This document shows, piece by piece, positions 20,507 through 21,432 of a DNA stretch of 21,432 bases. The notes beneath the pieces are model-generated. The model had not been told where the DNA came from. It was given only the letters and a program-made list of their open reading frames with translations, and did no database searches. The position numbers and the translations under genes are program-made. Source of the DNA: CAZXYF01 sp964644705. GTDB taxonomy: Bacteria > Planctomycetota > Brocadiia > SM23-32. Every line of letters starts with the position of its first letter. The first letter of the stretch is position 1. The stretch covers positions 1 through 21,432 of the forward strand of contig CAZXYF010000038.1 in assembly GCA_964644705.1 (NCBI GenBank), given 5' to 3'.

Positions 20507-21432
20507 TCATTTTTGCAGACTGAAATCCAGTGATGCCTGCCGTAATTTCAGGTAAAGATACCTCATATTACGGTGTCCGCAGGAACGATGTATCAGGCGA
20601 CTGATCAAATTGTTGAATCCCTCCAGCGGCCCCAAAGTTATGGGGTGATGAAAGTAATTCAGGATCCGCTCCATGCTGTTTTCGATCGACTCGGCAAAGT
20701 TGCTCAGCTGGGGAATGTCTTCTTTGCGCACCTTGGCCCAGCTGATCCACTTCTCCAGATATTTTCTGGCCCGAGACTTGGAGGCATAATCCCACATTCG
20801 CCTCAACGCATCTTTGAGGACGAAAACGCAGCTGAGCCTCTCGTTGACATCCAGTAGCTGTCCCAGTTCCTCGCGCTGGTCCATTGTGCGATTTTCGGGG
20901 TTTTTGAACAGATTATAGCGCTGACCTTTGATAAGCTGCTTCATCGGTGGCCTGGCCTGGCGAACCTCAGAGCGCCGCACTTCATCGACCACATCATCGA
21001 GGTAATTTTTGATAATGTGAAAACGGTCATAAACCACTCGCGCTTCGGGTATCTGCTCCTGAGCCACAGCCTGGAAGGCGCCGCCACGGTCCATACACAC
21101 TGCTTCGATCGATTCGGCCTGCTGCTGAGTTAACTGGTCGAAAAACGTGCTGAAAGCCTCCTTTTTGCGACCTTCCGCCATGTGTAGCAGCTCACCATTG
21201 TCGGCGTTGAGCACCACAGTGACATAACCATGATCCTTCCAGATCGACTTCTCATCGACCAAAATCCGGCGCAGACCGTCCAAGTCCGGATCCGGTAGCA
21301 TCTCCTCCAGCACCCGCCTGTCCCATCGCGCAACGGTGGGCTGGGAGATCGGCAGGAGCTCAGCCACCCGGGAGGTGCTCATCGATTCACAGCGATGTGC
21401 CGTCCAAACCATCAGTCTCCATGTGGCCCTCG
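20507..21432 (-). mobile_element. ISL3-family transposase, partial
   Basis: The C-terminal part of a DDE transposase; the frame stays open to the window edge (the codons before ATG 21412 read RATWRL), so the true start is outside. The N-terminal part seen has a helix-turn-helix (VAELLPISQPTVARWDRRV). The catalytic domain shows an Asp in VDEKSIW (residue 53 from the first ATG), Asp108 in CMDRGGA and VVYDRFHIIKNYLDD (about 127-140), and a late Glu in GPLEGFNNLI (about 264), followed by a His/Arg-rich tail (RLIHRSCGHRN). These are features of the ISL3/Tn transposase_12 group. No frameshift or stop is seen, so it may be an active copy. Confidence 0.88.

Overview
The window looks like one scaffold piece from an anaerobic, possibly salt-adapted bacterium, most likely an uncultured member of the PVC/Kiritimatiellota-Lentisphaerota sphere; this placement is inferred. 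The grounds are an oxygen-detoxification set typical of anaerobes (superoxide reductase, rubrerythrin-like ferritin, AhpD-like protein, flavin/PNPOx-like protein), two unrelated Na+/H+-type antiporters, acidic proteins, and long non-coding gaps filled with short repeated words and palindromes. A run of 10 N at 19780-19789 marks an assembly gap. No rRNA, tRNA or CRISPR array was seen.

Layout. 1-975: minus-strand nucleotidyltransferase-fold gene translationally coupled to a small gene with an RNxxxH motif. 976-2397: mostly non-coding and repeat-rich, with one tiny, perhaps broken ORF. 2398-3111: ion channel. 3388-4103: VapBC toxin-antitoxin operon with its own promoter. 4122-7451: plus-strand antiporter, PNPOx-like protein and a uroporphyrinogen-decarboxylase-family protein. 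7496-8328: minus-strand MntA-HepT toxin-antitoxin pair. 8546-10790: plus-strand cysteine-cluster protein, rubrerythrin-like protein with a strong terminator, and orotidine-5'-phosphate decarboxylase. 10804-11154: small His-rich membrane protein. 11587-11985: superoxide reductase with terminator. 12050-13780: fusion of a HAD phosphatase to a YvcK/CofD-like domain. 13892-15796: radical SAM/SPASM maturase and its Cys-Gly-rich precursor peptide, a RiPP locus of the SbtA/SbtM (selenobiotic) type. 16020-19560: AhpD-like protein, NAD kinase, DUF3179 protein and a CPA1 antiporter, all on the minus strand. 19561-19948: inverted repeats around the gap. 19949-20278: DUF2442 protein. 20507-21432: ISL3-family transposase cut by the window edge.

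The standout system is the RiPP locus: a 73-aa secreted-looking peptide with five SCG units, a hairpin terminator between precursor and maturase that could set their ratio, and dyad-symmetric elements in the precursor leader. The redox genes on either side (superoxide reductase, AhpD-like) make a redox or metal role a reasonable guess, but none is shown. Second is the HAD-YvcK fusion, and third the NTase/RNxxxH pair, which copies the layout of MntA-HepT without obvious sequence relationship. The intergenic DNA carries at least three repeat families: compensated palindromes with a GCATCTTGC core, an ACGGC/GAGACGCAGAG mosaic, and a GTAAGTRTTCAGTGAACC unit.
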